DNA of 64,000 bases, taken from assembly GCF_026410505.1 (NCBI RefSeq), contig NZ_JAPMIU010000010.1, forward strand, positions 1-64,000. The letters run 5' to 3'. The notes beneath the pieces were generated by a model. It was given only the letters and a program-made list of their open reading frames with translations. It was not told where the DNA came from and ran no database searches. The stretch comes from Frateuria hangzhouensis. GTDB lineage: Bacteria > Pseudomonadota > Gammaproteobacteria > Xanthomonadales > Rhodanobacteraceae. Position 1 is the stretch's first letter, and each line of letters opens with the position of its first letter. A program made the position numbers and the translations under genes. Shown in pieces: positions 54,856 through 63,511 of this stretch.

Positions 54856-55293
54856 GTGGCAAAACTGCTGGTCCTGCATGGCCCCAACCTCAACCTGCTG
54901 GGCTCGCGCGAGCCCGAGGTCTACGGGCGTGACACGCTCGCGGACATCGACGCGCGACTGGCCCGCCAGGCGCAGGCGGCCGGGCACCAATTGTCGAGCT
55001 TCCAGTCCAACGCCGAACACGCCCTGGTCGAGCGCGTGCAGCAGGCCGGCGCCGAGGGCATCGCCTGGATCGTGATCAACCCGGCCGCCTTCACCCATAC
55101 CAGCGTCGCCCTGCGCGACGCTCTGGCGGCGGTGGCCATCCCGTTCATCGAAGTGCACCTGTCCAACGTGCATGCGCGAGAACCGTTCCGGCGCCACTCC
55201 TATCTCTCGGACCTGGCGGTCGGCGTGGTCGGCGGCTTCGGCGCCGACAGCTACGCATTGGCGCTGGATGCGGCGCTGCGCCGCCTCACCTGA
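54856..55293 (+). CDS. aroQ: type II 3-dehydroquinate dehydratase
   Basis: A 145-residue dodecameric dehydroquinase of the shikimate pathway (dehydroquinate to dehydroshikimate). Start GTG at 54856: [24 protein letters not shown] (read in parts), with the catalytic Tyr near residue 26; [16 protein letters not shown] and [14 protein letters not shown] carry the catalytic His and Arg. SD AAGGTG lies 6 bases before the GTG. It heads the aroQ-accB-accC run, a common gammaproteobacterial arrangement. Confidence 0.94.
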   Translation: MAKLLVLHGPNLNLLGSREPEVYGRDTLADIDARLARQAQAAGHQLSSFQSNAEHALVERVQQAGAEGIAWIVINPAAFTHTSVALRDALAAVAIPFIEVHLSNVHAREPFRRHSYLSDLAVGVVGGFGADSYALALDAALRRLT

Positions 55294-55360
55294 ATTCCGT
55301 TTGCACGCATTCCCCTTGAACCCTGGCCGCCGCGGCGGCCCCTGAAACAAAGGCACTCCC

Positions 55361-55819
55361 ATGGATCTGCGCAAGATCAAGAAGCTGATCGACCTGCTCG
55401 AGGAATCCAACCTCGCGGAACTGGAAATCAAGGAAGGCGAGGAAGTGGTGCGCCTGTCGCGCGTGCCCACCGGTGGCATGGCCGTGGCCGCGCCGGTCGC
55501 GCTGCAGGCAGCCCCGGCCCCGGCCCCCGTCGCCGCCGCCGCGCCGGCGATCGATACCACCCCGCCCGCCAACGCCCTGCCTGAGGGCCACGTGGTCAAG
55601 GCACCGATGGTCGGCACCTTCTACGCCTCGGCCACACCGGGCGCGGCCGCCTTCGTCAAGGTCGGCCAGCAGGTCAAGGCCGGCGAGACGCTGGGCATCA
55701 TCGAGGCGATGAAGATGTTCAACCAGATCGAAGCCGACGTCGCCGGCACCGTGCAGGCGATCGTGGTCGAAAACGGCCAGCCGGTCGAATTCGACCAGCC
55801 GATGTTCGTGATTGCCTGA
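55361..55819 (+). CDS. accB: acetyl-CoA carboxylase biotin carboxyl carrier protein
   Basis: A 152-residue BCCP that carries biotin between the biotin carboxylase and carboxyltransferase of acetyl-CoA carboxylase. N-terminal dimerisation region [23 protein letters not shown], an Ala/Pro-rich linker, and the lipoyl-like domain with EAMKM; the biotinylated residue is Lys118. accC begins 18 bases later. Confidence 0.97.
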   Translation: MDLRKIKKLIDLLEESNLAELEIKEGEEVVRLSRVPTGGMAVAAPVALQAAPAPAPVAAAAPAIDTTPPANALPEGHVVKAPMVGTFYASATPGAAAFVKVGQQVKAGETLGIIEAMKMFNQIEADVAGTVQAIVVENGQPVEFDQPMFVIA

Positions 55820-55837
55820 TCCGGCGGGACATTACCG

Positions 55838-57205
55838 ATGCTAGAAAAAGTCGTTATTGCCAACCGCGGTGAGATCGCGCTGCGCGTGCTGCGCGCGTGC
55901 CACAGCCTTGGCATCAAGACGGTCGCGGTGCACTCCACCGCCGACCGCAACCTCAAGCACGTGGGCCTGGCGGACGAGGCGATCTGCATCGGCCCGGCGC
56001 CATCGGTCGACAGCTACCTCAACATCCCGCGCATCATCGCCGCGGCGGAAATCACCGACGCGCAGGCGATCCACCCCGGCTACGGCTTCCTCTCCGAGCG
56101 CGCGGACTTCGCCGAGCAGGTCGAGCAGTCCGGCTTCATCTTCGTCGGCCCGACCGCCGACGTGATCCGCCTGATGGGCGACAAGGTCGAGGCGATCAAG
56201 GCGATGCAGGCTGCCGGCGTGCCGTGTGTGCCGGGCTCCGGTGGTCCGCTGGGCGACAACACCGACGAGAACATGCGCATCGCCCGCGAGATCGGCTATC
56301 CGGTGATCATCAAGGCCGCCGGTGGCGGCGGTGGCCGCGGCATGCGCGTGGTGCGCACCGAGGCGCACCTGGCCAACGCCGTCACCATGACCAAGTCCGA
56401 GGCCAAGGCGGCCTTCGGCAACGACATGGTGTACATGGAGAAATTCCTGGAGAACCCGCGCCACGTGGAGATCCAGGTGCTGGCCGACGGCCAGGGCAAC
56501 GCGATCCACCTGGGCGAGCGCGACTGCTCCATGCAGCGGCGCCACCAGAAGGTGGTCGAGGAAGCGCCAGCGCCAGGCATCACGCCCGAGCAGCGTGCAC
56601 AGATCGGCAAGGTGTGCGTGGAGGCCTGCATCCGCATCGGCTACCGCGGCGCCGGCACGTTCGAGTTCCTGTTCGAGAACGGCCGCTTCTATTTCATCGA
56701 GATGAACACCCGCATCCAGGTGGAGCACCCGGTGACCGAGTTCATCACCGGCGTGGACCTGGTGCGCGAACAGTTGCTGATCGCCGGCGGCGAGAAGCTC
56801 TCGATCAAGCAGGAAGACATCCAGATCCGCGGCCACGCCATCGAATGCCGCATCAACGCCGAGGATCCGGACACCTTCATGCCCAGCCCCGGCACGGTCA
56901 AGCGCTTCGAGGCGCCGGGCGGCCCGGGCGTGCGCGTGGACACCCACCTGTACGACGGCTACCGCATCCCGCCCAACTACGACTCGATGATCGGCAAGCT
57001 GATCGTCTACGGCCCCGACCGCGAGACCGCGATCTGCCGCATGCGCCTGGCGCTGGCCGAGACCGTCATCGAAGGCGTCAAGTGCAACATCCCGCTGCAG
57101 CAACGCATCATGGCCGACGCCGGCTTCCAGCACGGCGGCCAGAACATCCATTACCTGGAAAAGCGCATGGCCGAGCAGAAGGAACAGAAGGCCGGCGGCG
57201 AATAG
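55838..57205 (+). CDS. accC: acetyl-CoA carboxylase biotin carboxylase
   Basis: A 455-residue ATP-grasp enzyme that carboxylates the biotin on AccB. Motifs: [40 protein letters not shown] as the glycine-rich loop, [34 protein letters not shown] (read in parts), and [16 protein letters not shown] with catalytic residues. 18 bases after accB. A GTAG repeat after the stop separates it from prmA. Confidence 0.97.
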   Translation: MLEKVVIANRGEIALRVLRACHSLGIKTVAVHSTADRNLKHVGLADEAICIGPAPSVDSYLNIPRIIAAAEITDAQAIHPGYGFLSERADFAEQVEQSGFIFVGPTADVIRLMGDKVEAIKAMQAAGVPCVPGSGGPLGDNTDENMRIAREIGYPVIIKAAGGGGGRGMRVVRTEAHLANAVTMTKSEAKAAFGNDMVYMEKFLENPRHVEIQVLADGQGNAIHLGERDCSMQRRHQKVVEEAPAPGITPEQRAQIGKVCVEACIRIGYRGAGTFEFLFENGRFYFIEMNTRIQVEHPVTEFITGVDLVREQLLIAGGEKLSIKQEDIQIRGHAIECRINAEDPDTFMPSPGTVKRFEAPGGPGVRVDTHLYDGYRIPPNYDSMIGKLIVYGPDRETAICRMRLALAETVIEGVKCNIPLQQRIMADAGFQHGGQNIHYLEKRMAEQKEQKAGGE

Positions 57206-57225
57206 TCCGACCGGCAGCAGCCCCT

Positions 57226-57286
57226 GTAGGAGCGCACCCTGTGCGCGACCGCCGTGCTCACGGTCGCGCACAGGGTGCGCTCCTGC
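57226..57286. repeat. GTAGGAGCGC-family inverted palindrome pair
   Basis: GTAGGAGCGCACCCTGTGCG and CGCACAGGGTGCGCTCCTGC with an 21-base GC-rich centre. It occupies most of the gap between accC and prmA. Confidence 0.85.
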
Positions 57287-57319
57287 GGTGATCAACAAGC
57301 GCAGTACACAGACCATCCC

Positions 57320-58216
57320 ATGCCCTTCCTCGAACTCGCCCTCACCCTCCGCGCCGAGCAGCAGCCGCGCGTGGAGGAAGCCCTCGATGACCTGGGCGCC
57401 CTCTCCATCACGCTGCGCGACGCCGAGGCCGAAACGCCCGACGAACAGGCGATCTTCGAGCCTGGCGTCGGTGAGTTGCCGCTGTGGCCCACGCTCACTC
57501 TGGACGCGCTGTTCGACGCCGGCACCGACCGCCGCGGCCTGGTCGAGGCGCTGGGCGAACTGCTGCCGTGGCTCGAACCCGATCAGCTCGCCTTCCGCGA
57601 GGTCGCCGACGAGGACTGGGAGCGCGCCTGGATGGACCAGTTCAGGCCGATGCCGTTCGGCCGGCGGCTGTGGATCTATCCGTGGAACATCGAGCCACCC
57701 GCCGACGAGGACCTGGTGGTGGTGCGACTGGATCCGGGCCTGGCCTTCGGCAGCGGCACCCACCCGACCACCGCGCTGTGCCTGGAATGGCTCGATGGCC
57801 TGGATCTGGCCGGAAAGCAGGTGGTCGACTACGGCTGCGGTTCGGGCATCCTGGCCATCGCCGCACTCAAGCTGGGCGCGCCGGGCGCGGTCGGCGTGGA
57901 CAACGATCCGCAGGCGCTGACCGCCTCGGCCGACAACGCCGAACGCAACGGCGTGGCCGACCGCCTCTCTGTGTACCTGCCCGGCGAGGAACCGCACGCG
58001 CCGGCCGACGTGTTCGTCGCCAACATCCTGGCCGGGCCGCTGGGCGAACTGGCGCCCACCTTCGCCGCTGCCTGCAAACCGGGTGCGCCATTCGCCATCT
58101 CCGGCATCCTGGCCGGCCAGCAGGACGAACTGCTGGCGCGCTACGGCGAATGGTTCGACGAGCTGCGCGTGGATACGCGCGAGGACTGGGTCCGCATCAG
58201 CGGGCACCGCCGCTGA
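57320..58216 (+). CDS. prmA: ribosomal protein L11 methyltransferase
   Basis: A 298-residue SAM enzyme that trimethylates residues of ribosomal protein L11. The N-terminal substrate domain MPFLELALTLRAEQQPRVEEA leads to the catalytic domain: LDPGLAFGSGTHPTTALCLEWL, VVDYGCGSGILAIAAL, DPQALTASADNAERN and VANILAGPL. Length normal. Possibly co-transcribed with accBC despite the repeat. Confidence 0.95.
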   Translation: MPFLELALTLRAEQQPRVEEALDDLGALSITLRDAEAETPDEQAIFEPGVGELPLWPTLTLDALFDAGTDRRGLVEALGELLPWLEPDQLAFREVADEDWERAWMDQFRPMPFGRRLWIYPWNIEPPADEDLVVVRLDPGLAFGSGTHPTTALCLEWLDGLDLAGKQVVDYGCGSGILAIAALKLGAPGAVGVDNDPQALTASADNAERNGVADRLSVYLPGEEPHAPADVFVANILAGPLGELAPTFAAACKPGAPFAISGILAGQQDELLARYGEWFDELRVDTREDWVRISGHRR

Positions 58217-58229
58217 GCCGAAGCCTCCG

Positions 58230-58288
58230 GTAGCGGCGCACCTGTGCGCGACCGCGATGCAGGGCGGTCGCGCACAGGTGCGCTCCTT
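58230..58288. repeat. GTAGCGGCGC-type inverted palindrome pair
   Basis: GTAGCGGCGCACCTGTGCGC left, GCGCACAGGTGCGCTCCT right; a slightly diverged copy of the GTAGGAGCGC family between prmA and the zinc-ribbon gene. Confidence 0.75.
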
Positions 58289-58416
58289 CAAAAAGCACCC
58301 CAGTCGACAGGCCTCCTCTCCCGCTTCCGGGAAAGGACGGGATCCGGCGCCGCACCGTGCACCGGCGCACACGACCGGTCCCGACAAACGCCGGCTTACC
58401 ATTTACTCTTGCGCGC

Positions 58417-59193
58417 ATGTACGCCCAATGCCCCGACTGCCGCACCGTCTTCTCGCTCGACGCGAGCGCGCTGGCGCAGGCGCGTGGGGGCGTGATCTGC
58501 GGCAACTGCGAAACCCTGTTCGACGCACTGGACACGCTGGCCGACCAGTTGCCGCCCGAACCGTTCCGGCTGCTGGCGGAAAACAGGCGCTCGGAGGAAG
58601 CCCCCAGGCTCGAACTGGCGATCTACCGACCGCGCGAGGACGTGCCGGTCGCGGCCGAACCGCCGCCCGCCGCGCCGGCCTTTACCCCACGCTTCGCGCA
58701 CGAGCGGCGCGCGCCGCGCCAACGCGCGCGGCGGTGGCCCTGGGTGCTGACCTGCGCGCTGCTGACGCTGCTGCTGGCGGCACAGGTCGCCTGGGCCAAG
58801 CGCGACCTGCTGGTCGCCGATCCGGCCATCGGTACCTGGTTGCGCCAGGCCTGCGCCTCGCTCGGCTGCAAGCTGCCGCTGGTGCGCGACGTGCACCGGC
58901 TGCACCTGGTCGCGCGCGACGTGCAGGCGCATCCCAGCGTGCCCGGCGCCTTGATGATCAGCGCCACCGTCCGCAACGACGCACCCTTCGCGCAGCCTTA
59001 TCCGGTGGTCACGATGATCCTGTCCGATGCCGACGGCCACCGCGTGGCGATGCGCCGGCTGCATCCGACCGACTACCTCGATGACAACGCGGCACTGCGC
59101 GCAGGCCTGGCGCCCGGCGCGAGCGCGGCGTTGCTGATCGAGGTGGCCGACCCCGGCACGCGCGCGGTGGCGTTCGAATTCGGTTTCGAATGA
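58417..59193 (+). CDS. zinc-ribbon DUF3426 membrane protein
   Basis: A 258-residue protein with an N-terminal MJ0042-type zinc ribbon (Cys5, Cys8, Cys28, Cys31: QCPDC and ICGNC), a disordered Pro/Ala/Arg-rich linker, one transmembrane helix (about 107-125, ending QVAWAKRD), and a periplasmic DUF3426 domain (about 130-258) with HLVARDVQAHPSVPGALMISATVRND. Its function is unknown. Relatives in proteobacteria commonly sit near accBC-prmA and fis, as here. The fis gene begins 167 bases downstream. Confidence 0.9.
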   Translation: MYAQCPDCRTVFSLDASALAQARGGVICGNCETLFDALDTLADQLPPEPFRLLAENRRSEEAPRLELAIYRPREDVPVAAEPPPAAPAFTPRFAHERRAPRQRARRWPWVLTCALLTLLLAAQVAWAKRDLLVADPAIGTWLRQACASLGCKLPLVRDVHRLHLVARDVQAHPSVPGALMISATVRNDAPFAQPYPVVTMILSDADGHRVAMRRLHPTDYLDDNAALRAGLAPGASAALLIEVADPGTRAVAFEFGFE

Positions 59194-59218
59194 AAAGACC
59201 CGCCGCCGACGCCAGCAC

Positions 59219-59247
59219 TTAAATTTATCGGCGCGCGCCGGTACACT
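59219..59247 (+). promoter_or_regulatory. candidate fis promoter
   Basis: TTAAAT (59219-59224) and TACACT (59242-59247) with a 17-base GC-rich spacer, followed by a GC-rich discriminator (CGCCCTCTCGCGC). Match to consensus is moderate. The GC-rich start region would suit stringent, growth-phase control, typical of fis in enterobacteria. Confidence 0.4.
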
Positions 59248-59360
59248 CGCCCTCTCGCGCATGCGCCGTCGCATGCCAGGCGCGCCGCTGCCGGCGCGGA
59301 TCCGCCATAAACTCTTGCAGCGGCCCACGCAGCCGCCGCATCGCTCGTGAGGTACTGCCT

Positions 59361-59645
59361 GTGAACGCCGTCCGATTGCCTGCTGCCGAGGCCGTCCGGG
59401 AGACCCAGTCGTCGCAGAGCGCGCTGGGCGAGTGCGTCAGCCGTACCGTGCGCCGCTACCTGGCCGACATCGGCGACACCGAGTGCGCCGAAGGCCTGCA
59501 TGCGCTGGTGATCCGCGAAGTCGAAGGCCCGCTGCTGCGCGAGGTACTGGCGTTCCACGACGGCAACCAGAGCCGCGCCGCCGCCGCGCTCGGCATCAAC
59601 CGCGCCACGCTGCGCAAGAAGCTGGCCGCACACGGCCTGCTGTAG
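59361..59645 (+). CDS. fis: DNA-binding protein Fis family
   Basis: A 94-residue Fis-type nucleoid protein and regulator. GTG start. The C-terminal helix-turn-helix is FHDGNQSRAAAALGINRATLRKKLAAHGLL, the classic Fis/NtrC-like motif. The N-terminal half is less conserved. In E. coli fis follows dusB; here the upstream gene is the DUF3426 protein, as in many Xanthomonadales. A repeat pair and then purH follow. Confidence 0.93.
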   Translation: MNAVRLPAAEAVRETQSSQSALGECVSRTVRRYLADIGDTECAEGLHALVIREVEGPLLREVLAFHDGNQSRAAAALGINRATLRKKLAAHGLL

Positions 59646-59668
59646 CCCCCTTTTTCGACCGCGCCCTT

Positions 59669-59742
59669 GTAGGAGCCCAATTGTGGGCGATGCTTTATGG
59701 GGGAACGCGCACGAAGGGCATCGCCCACAAGCGGGCTCCTAG
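59669..59742. repeat. GTAGGAGCCC-family inverted palindrome pair
   Basis: GTAGGAGCCCAATTGTGGGC left arm and GCCCACAAGCGGGCTCCTA right arm, reverse complements with three mismatches. Located between fis and the purH control region. Confidence 0.85.
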
Positions 59743-59761
59743 GAAGGGCACGTACACTGCA

Positions 59762-59788
59762 TTTGGACGCCTGGACGTCCAAACGACA
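59762..59788 (+). promoter_or_regulatory. operator-like inverted repeat and tandem 8-mers over the purH promoter
   Basis: TTTGGACG and CGTCCAAA form an 8-base inverted repeat with a 6-base centre (59762-59783); within it TGGACGTCCA is a 10-base perfect palindrome. Read in 8-base steps from 59765 the sequence is GGACGCCT, GGACGTCC, AAACGACA, which match the MetJ met box AGACGTCT at 6, 6 and 5 of 8 positions. The third box contains the -35 of the promoter below. A repressor bound here would block purH transcription. Which protein binds is unknown; MetJ is not confirmed in this lineage. Confidence 0.5.
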
Positions 59789-59811
59789 ACCCAGCCTGCC
59801 CGCGTTATAAT
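59783..59811 (+). promoter_or_regulatory. purH promoter
   Basis: -35 ACGACA (59783-59788), 17-base spacer, perfect -10 TATAAT (59806-59811), 29 bases before the purH ATG. The -10 is the best in the region; the weak -35 overlaps the operator-like site. Confidence 0.65.
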
Positions 59812-59840
59812 CGCCGGCTTCCCCCACCCTGGAAGCCGCC

Positions 59841-61445
59841 ATGCCCGCCGTCACCCCGATCCGCCGCGCCCTGCTCAGCGTCTCCGACAAGACCGGGCTG
59901 ATCGACCTGGGCCGCCGCCTCGCCGCCAGCGGCGTGGAACTGCTGTCCACCGGCGGCAGCGCGAAAGCCCTGCGCGAGGCGGGCATCGCGGTGACCGACG
60001 TCAGCGACGCCACCGGCTTCCCGGAAATCATGGATGGCCGCGTCAAGACGCTGCATCCGAAGGTGCATGGCGGCCTGCTCGGCCGGCGCGGCACCGACGA
60101 CGCGGTGATGGCCGGGCTGGGCATCGCCCCGATCGATCTGCTGGTGCTCAACCTCTACCCGTTCGAGCAGACCGTGGCCCGGCCCGACTGCACGCTGGAA
60201 CAGGCGATCGAGAACATCGACATCGGCGGCCCGGCGATGCTGCGCTCGGCGGCGAAGAACTGGGCGGACGTAGCGGTGTTGACCTCGCCGGAGCAGTACG
60301 AAGAAACACTCGCCGCGATCGAGCGCGAGGGCGGCCTTTCGCGCGCCACCCGATTCAAGCTGGCGGTGGCCGCGTTCAACCGCGTGTCCGACTACGACGG
60401 CGCGATCAGCGATTACCTGTCGGGCCTGAAACTCAACGAAGCGCATGACGCCATTGCCGGTCACGAGGCCTTTCCGGGCCAGGTCAACAGCCGCTTCGTC
60501 AAGCTGATGGACCTGCGCTACGGCGAGAATCCGCACCAGGGCGCGGCGTTCTACCGCGACATGTTCCCGGCGCCGGGCACGCTGGCGGCATTCCGCCAGC
60601 TGCAGGGCAAGGAGCTGTCGTTCAACAACATCGCCGACGCCGACGCGGCGTGGGAATGCGTACGCAGCTTCGTCAAGCCGGCCTGCGTGATCGTCAAGCA
60701 CGCCAACCCGTGCGGCGTGGCGGTGAGCCTGGAGGGGACGGCCAAGGCCTATGACCTGGCCTTCCAGACCGACCCCACCTCCGCCTTCGGTGGCATCATC
60801 GCGTTCAACCGCGAGGTCGATGGTGTCACCGCGCGCGCCATTGTCGAGCGCCAGTTCGTCGAGGTGGTACTGGCGCCCGGCTACGCCGACGACGCGCTCG
60901 CGGCGTTCGCGAAGAAGGCCAACGTGCGCGTGCTGGTGATCCCCGCGCCGGCGGACGGCGACCTGCGCGCCGCCCATCCGGGCATGCACTCCAAGCGCGT
61001 GGGCTCGGGTCTGCTGCTGCAGAGCGCCGACACCGGCATGATCAGCGCGACCGACCTCAAGGTAGTGACCAAACGTGCCCCCACGCCGGCGCAGATCGAC
61101 GACCTGATCTTCGCCTGGAAGGTGGCCAAGTTCGTCAAGTCCAATGCCATCGTCTATGCGAAGGACCGCCAGACCATCGGCGTCGGCGCCGGCCAGATGA
61201 GCCGCGTGTACAGCGCGAAGATTGCCGGCATCAAGGCGGCCGACGAGAAGCTGGAAGTACGCGGCTCGGTCATGGCGAGCGATGCGTTCTTTCCCTTCCG
61301 CGACGGCATCGATGCGGCCGCCGAGGCGGGTATCGCCGCCGTGATCCAGCCGGGCGGGTCGATGCGCGACGCCGAAGTGATCGCCGCCGCCGACGAGCAC
61401 GACCTGGCGATGGTGTTTACCGGCATGCGCCATTTCCGGCATTGA
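59841..61445 (+). CDS. purH: bifunctional AICAR transformylase/IMP cyclohydrolase
   Basis: A 534-residue enzyme for the last two steps of IMP synthesis. Residues 1-200 are the IMP cyclohydrolase (MGS-like) domain ([37 protein letters not shown]); the rest is the transformylase, with [16 protein letters not shown] and [12 protein letters not shown] carrying the catalytic Lys-His pair. Length is normal. It has its own promoter and operator-like site upstream; no purD or other pur gene lies next to it in the window. Confidence 0.96.
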   Translation: MPAVTPIRRALLSVSDKTGLIDLGRRLAASGVELLSTGGSAKALREAGIAVTDVSDATGFPEIMDGRVKTLHPKVHGGLLGRRGTDDAVMAGLGIAPIDLLVLNLYPFEQTVARPDCTLEQAIENIDIGGPAMLRSAAKNWADVAVLTSPEQYEETLAAIEREGGLSRATRFKLAVAAFNRVSDYDGAISDYLSGLKLNEAHDAIAGHEAFPGQVNSRFVKLMDLRYGENPHQGAAFYRDMFPAPGTLAAFRQLQGKELSFNNIADADAAWECVRSFVKPACVIVKHANPCGVAVSLEGTAKAYDLAFQTDPTSAFGGIIAFNREVDGVTARAIVERQFVEVVLAPGYADDALAAFAKKANVRVLVIPAPADGDLRAAHPGMHSKRVGSGLLLQSADTGMISATDLKVVTKRAPTPAQIDDLIFAWKVAKFVKSNAIVYAKDRQTIGVGAGQMSRVYSAKIAGIKAADEKLEVRGSVMASDAFFPFRDGIDAAAEAGIAAVIQPGGSMRDAEVIAAADEHDLAMVFTGMRHFRH

Positions 61446-61474
61446 TGCCGGCCGTCCAGGCTTGCCAAAAGCCC

Positions 61475-61594
61475 AGCTCCCTCTTCCCCAGCGACGCCGG
61501 AAAGATGGCTGGGGAGAGGGGGGGAGCCCTGTTCCCAGGACCCCTCCCCGCAGCCCCGTCCCTCACCCAAACCCTCTCCCTGAAGGGGAGAAGG
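61475..61594. repeat. CCCTCTCCC-type repeat region after purH
   Basis: Copies of CTCCCTCTTCCCC, GGGGAGAGGGG, CCTCACCCAAACCCTCTCCC and AAGGGGAGAAGG make a diffuse palindromic region of the kind seen at 9755, filling the gap between convergent purH and the response-regulator gene. Confidence 0.5.
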
Positions 61595-61611
61595 CTTCAG
61601 AGCGGCGCCCC

Positions 61612-62397
61612 TCACATCTGCCGGAACAAATGCAGATAGCTGCGGCTGACCGGCAACACCTCGGTGCGGCCTTTCAGGTGCACCTGCGCCGTTTCATTGG
61701 CACCGCGCGTGACGTGGCTCACCGCGTGCAGGTTCACCAGCGCCGCGCGGTGCACCTGCATGAACTGCCCGCCGTCCAGCTGAGCCGCCAGTTCCTTCAG
61801 CGGCGTGCGGATCAGCGCCTCGCCCGGCTTGCCAGACTCGTCGCGCCAGGCGATCCGCGTGTATTTTTCCTCGGCACGCAGGTAGTCGATCTGCTCAACC
61901 GGAATCAGCCGCAGTGCCTGCCCTACCGACGCCCGGATCCAGCGCAGCGGACCGGCCGCCTCCGGCTTGAGCAGACGCGCGGCCAGCTGCTCCAGCAGGG
62001 CCTCGGTGTTGGACGCCGGCTGCGCCGTGCGCAACCGTTCGCGCAGGCGTGCCACCGTGGCGTCCAGGCGTACCGCCTCGACCGGCTTGACCAGATAGTC
62101 GAGCGCGCCCTGCTCGAACGCCTCCACGGCGTACTGGCGGTGGGCGGTGACGAACACCAGGTGCGCACGGTCGCCGATCTGGCGGGCCGCCTCCACGCCG
62201 GACAGCCCGGGCATGTGCACGTCGAGGAAGCAGATGTCCGGCTGCTGCGCCTCGAACGCGGCCACGGCCTCGCGGCCGTTGCGCGCCTGCGCCACTACCT
62301 CCAGCTGCGGCCAGGCCTGCGCTAACAGGCGTACCAGCGATGCGCGCAGCAAGGGCTCGTCGTCCGCGATCAGCGCGGTCGGACGATCATCCCTCAT
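61612..62397 (-). CDS. LytTR family response regulator
   Basis: A 261-residue response regulator of the AlgR/LytR type. The receiver domain (about 1-120) has the acidic pair in ALIADDEP, phospho-acceptor Asp in CFLDVHMPG, the Thr in VFVTAH and Lys in YLVKPV. The C-terminal LytTR DNA-binding domain (about 150-261) reads [20 protein letters not shown] and [18 protein letters not shown]. It follows the kinase gene with an ATGA overlap. In relatives such pairs control exopolysaccharide, type IV pili or cell-wall functions; target here unknown. Confidence 0.94.
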   Translation of the reverse strand: MRDDRPTALIADDEPLLRASLVRLLAQAWPQLEVVAQARNGREAVAAFEAQQPDICFLDVHMPGLSGVEAARQIGDRAHLVFVTAHRQYAVEAFEQGALDYLVKPVEAVRLDATVARLRERLRTAQPASNTEALLEQLAARLLKPEAAGPLRWIRASVGQALRLIPVEQIDYLRAEEKYTRIAWRDESGKPGEALIRTPLKELAAQLDGGQFMQVHRAALVNLHAVSHVTRGANETAQVHLKGRTEVLPVSRSYLHLFRQM

Positions 62398-63470
62398 GCG
62401 ACGACGGCCTGCGCCGGGAAATCCACGCCGGCGCATACGCCATGCGGCTCGAGCCCCGCCAGCGTGACTTGCGCGTCGCCACCGAAGGCCAGTTGCAGGC
62501 GTTCGCGAAGTGTCGAAAGCCCGGTACCCAAGCCCCGGCTGGAAGCCTGCAGGCCGATCCCGGTATCCACCACTTCGGCGCGGCAGCGCCCTTCCCGCAC
62601 GCAGGCGCGCACCTCGATCCGGCCGCCCTCCTCGCTCGGATCGACGCCATGGCGAACGGCGTTCTCCACCAGCGTAAGCAAGGTCATCGGCGGGCAGCGC
62701 AAGGCCAGTGCCGCCTGCTCGGCCTGCAACGAGAAATGCAGGCGGTCGGGCATGCGCATGTGCATTACTTCCAGGTAGACCCGCACCAGCTCCATCTCCT
62801 GCCCCAGCGTGGTGGCCGCCTGCTGCAGGCGCGGCACCGCGGCGCGCAGATAGACGATCAGGCTGTCCAGTACCTGCGAGGCCTGCGGCGAGCCGGCCTC
62901 GACCAGTTCGCGTACGTTGGCCAGCGTATTGAACAGGAAGTGCGGCTCCACCTGCGCCTGCAACAGGCGCAAGCGGGCGTCGGCGGCGCGGCGCTCCAGT
63001 TCGCTGCGCTGCAGTTCGAAGGCCAGTGCCTGGGCGCGCACCGCATCGTCGCGCTGGCGAAACAGCGCGGCGACCGCGATCCACGGCCCCAGCAACAAGC
63101 CGAGCAGGGCCATCGCCACGAATCCGCATTTGTCGGGATCGAGCCAGGGCATGCCCGAACCGGGGCCGTCCAGCAGATACAGCCCCAGCGCCGCCAGCGG
63201 CACCGCCATCGCCACGCCCCACACCTGCAGTACCCAGCGCGCGAGCCAGCGCGGCAGGCGCGCCGGCCAGCGTTCGAACAAACCGAAACCGATCAAAGCG
63301 GCCAGCCCCACGATCATCGCGCGGCCGACCAGCGGCACCGTCGGCATCGGGCACCAGGTGCTTTGCAGCAAGCCCAGCATGGCCGCCACGCCCAACCCGA
63401 GCAGCAGCCGGCGCCAGCCCAGCATCAGGACGAGCCAGTGCCGTGCTACAGGGGTGGGCGAAGTGCGCAT
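62394..63470 (-). CDS. sensor histidine kinase of the LytS/YehU type
   Basis: A 358-residue membrane kinase. N-terminal region with several hydrophobic helices (about 15-140), then the His_kinase domain with the phospho-acceptor His in VEPHFLFNTLANVRELVE and ATP-binding motifs LVENAVRHGVDPSEEGG and VVDTGIGL. It senses through its membrane part; no extracellular sensor domain is visible. ATG at 63470 is chosen because the signal-like helices start there. Overlaps the regulator gene by four bases. Confidence 0.93.
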   Translation of the reverse strand: MRTSPTPVARHWLVLMLGWRRLLLGLGVAAMLGLLQSTWCPMPTVPLVGRAMIVGLAALIGFGLFERWPARLPRWLARWVLQVWGVAMAVPLAALGLYLLDGPGSGMPWLDPDKCGFVAMALLGLLLGPWIAVAALFRQRDDAVRAQALAFELQRSELERRAADARLRLLQAQVEPHFLFNTLANVRELVEAGSPQASQVLDSLIVYLRAAVPRLQQAATTLGQEMELVRVYLEVMHMRMPDRLHFSLQAEQAALALRCPPMTLLTLVENAVRHGVDPSEEGGRIEVRACVREGRCRAEVVDTGIGLQASSRGLGTGLSTLRERLQLAFGGDAQVTLAGLEPHGVCAGVDFPAQAVVA

Positions 63471-63511
63471 GCGCAGACGATAGCAACGAATCGCCGCGGC
63501 GGGCGGGAATG

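Noticed and set aside
55841..58402. An 853-residue minus-strand frame over accC and prmA
   Set aside because: Antisense to two well-identified enzymes; composition is His/Val/Gly-rich and no SD or family motif is present.
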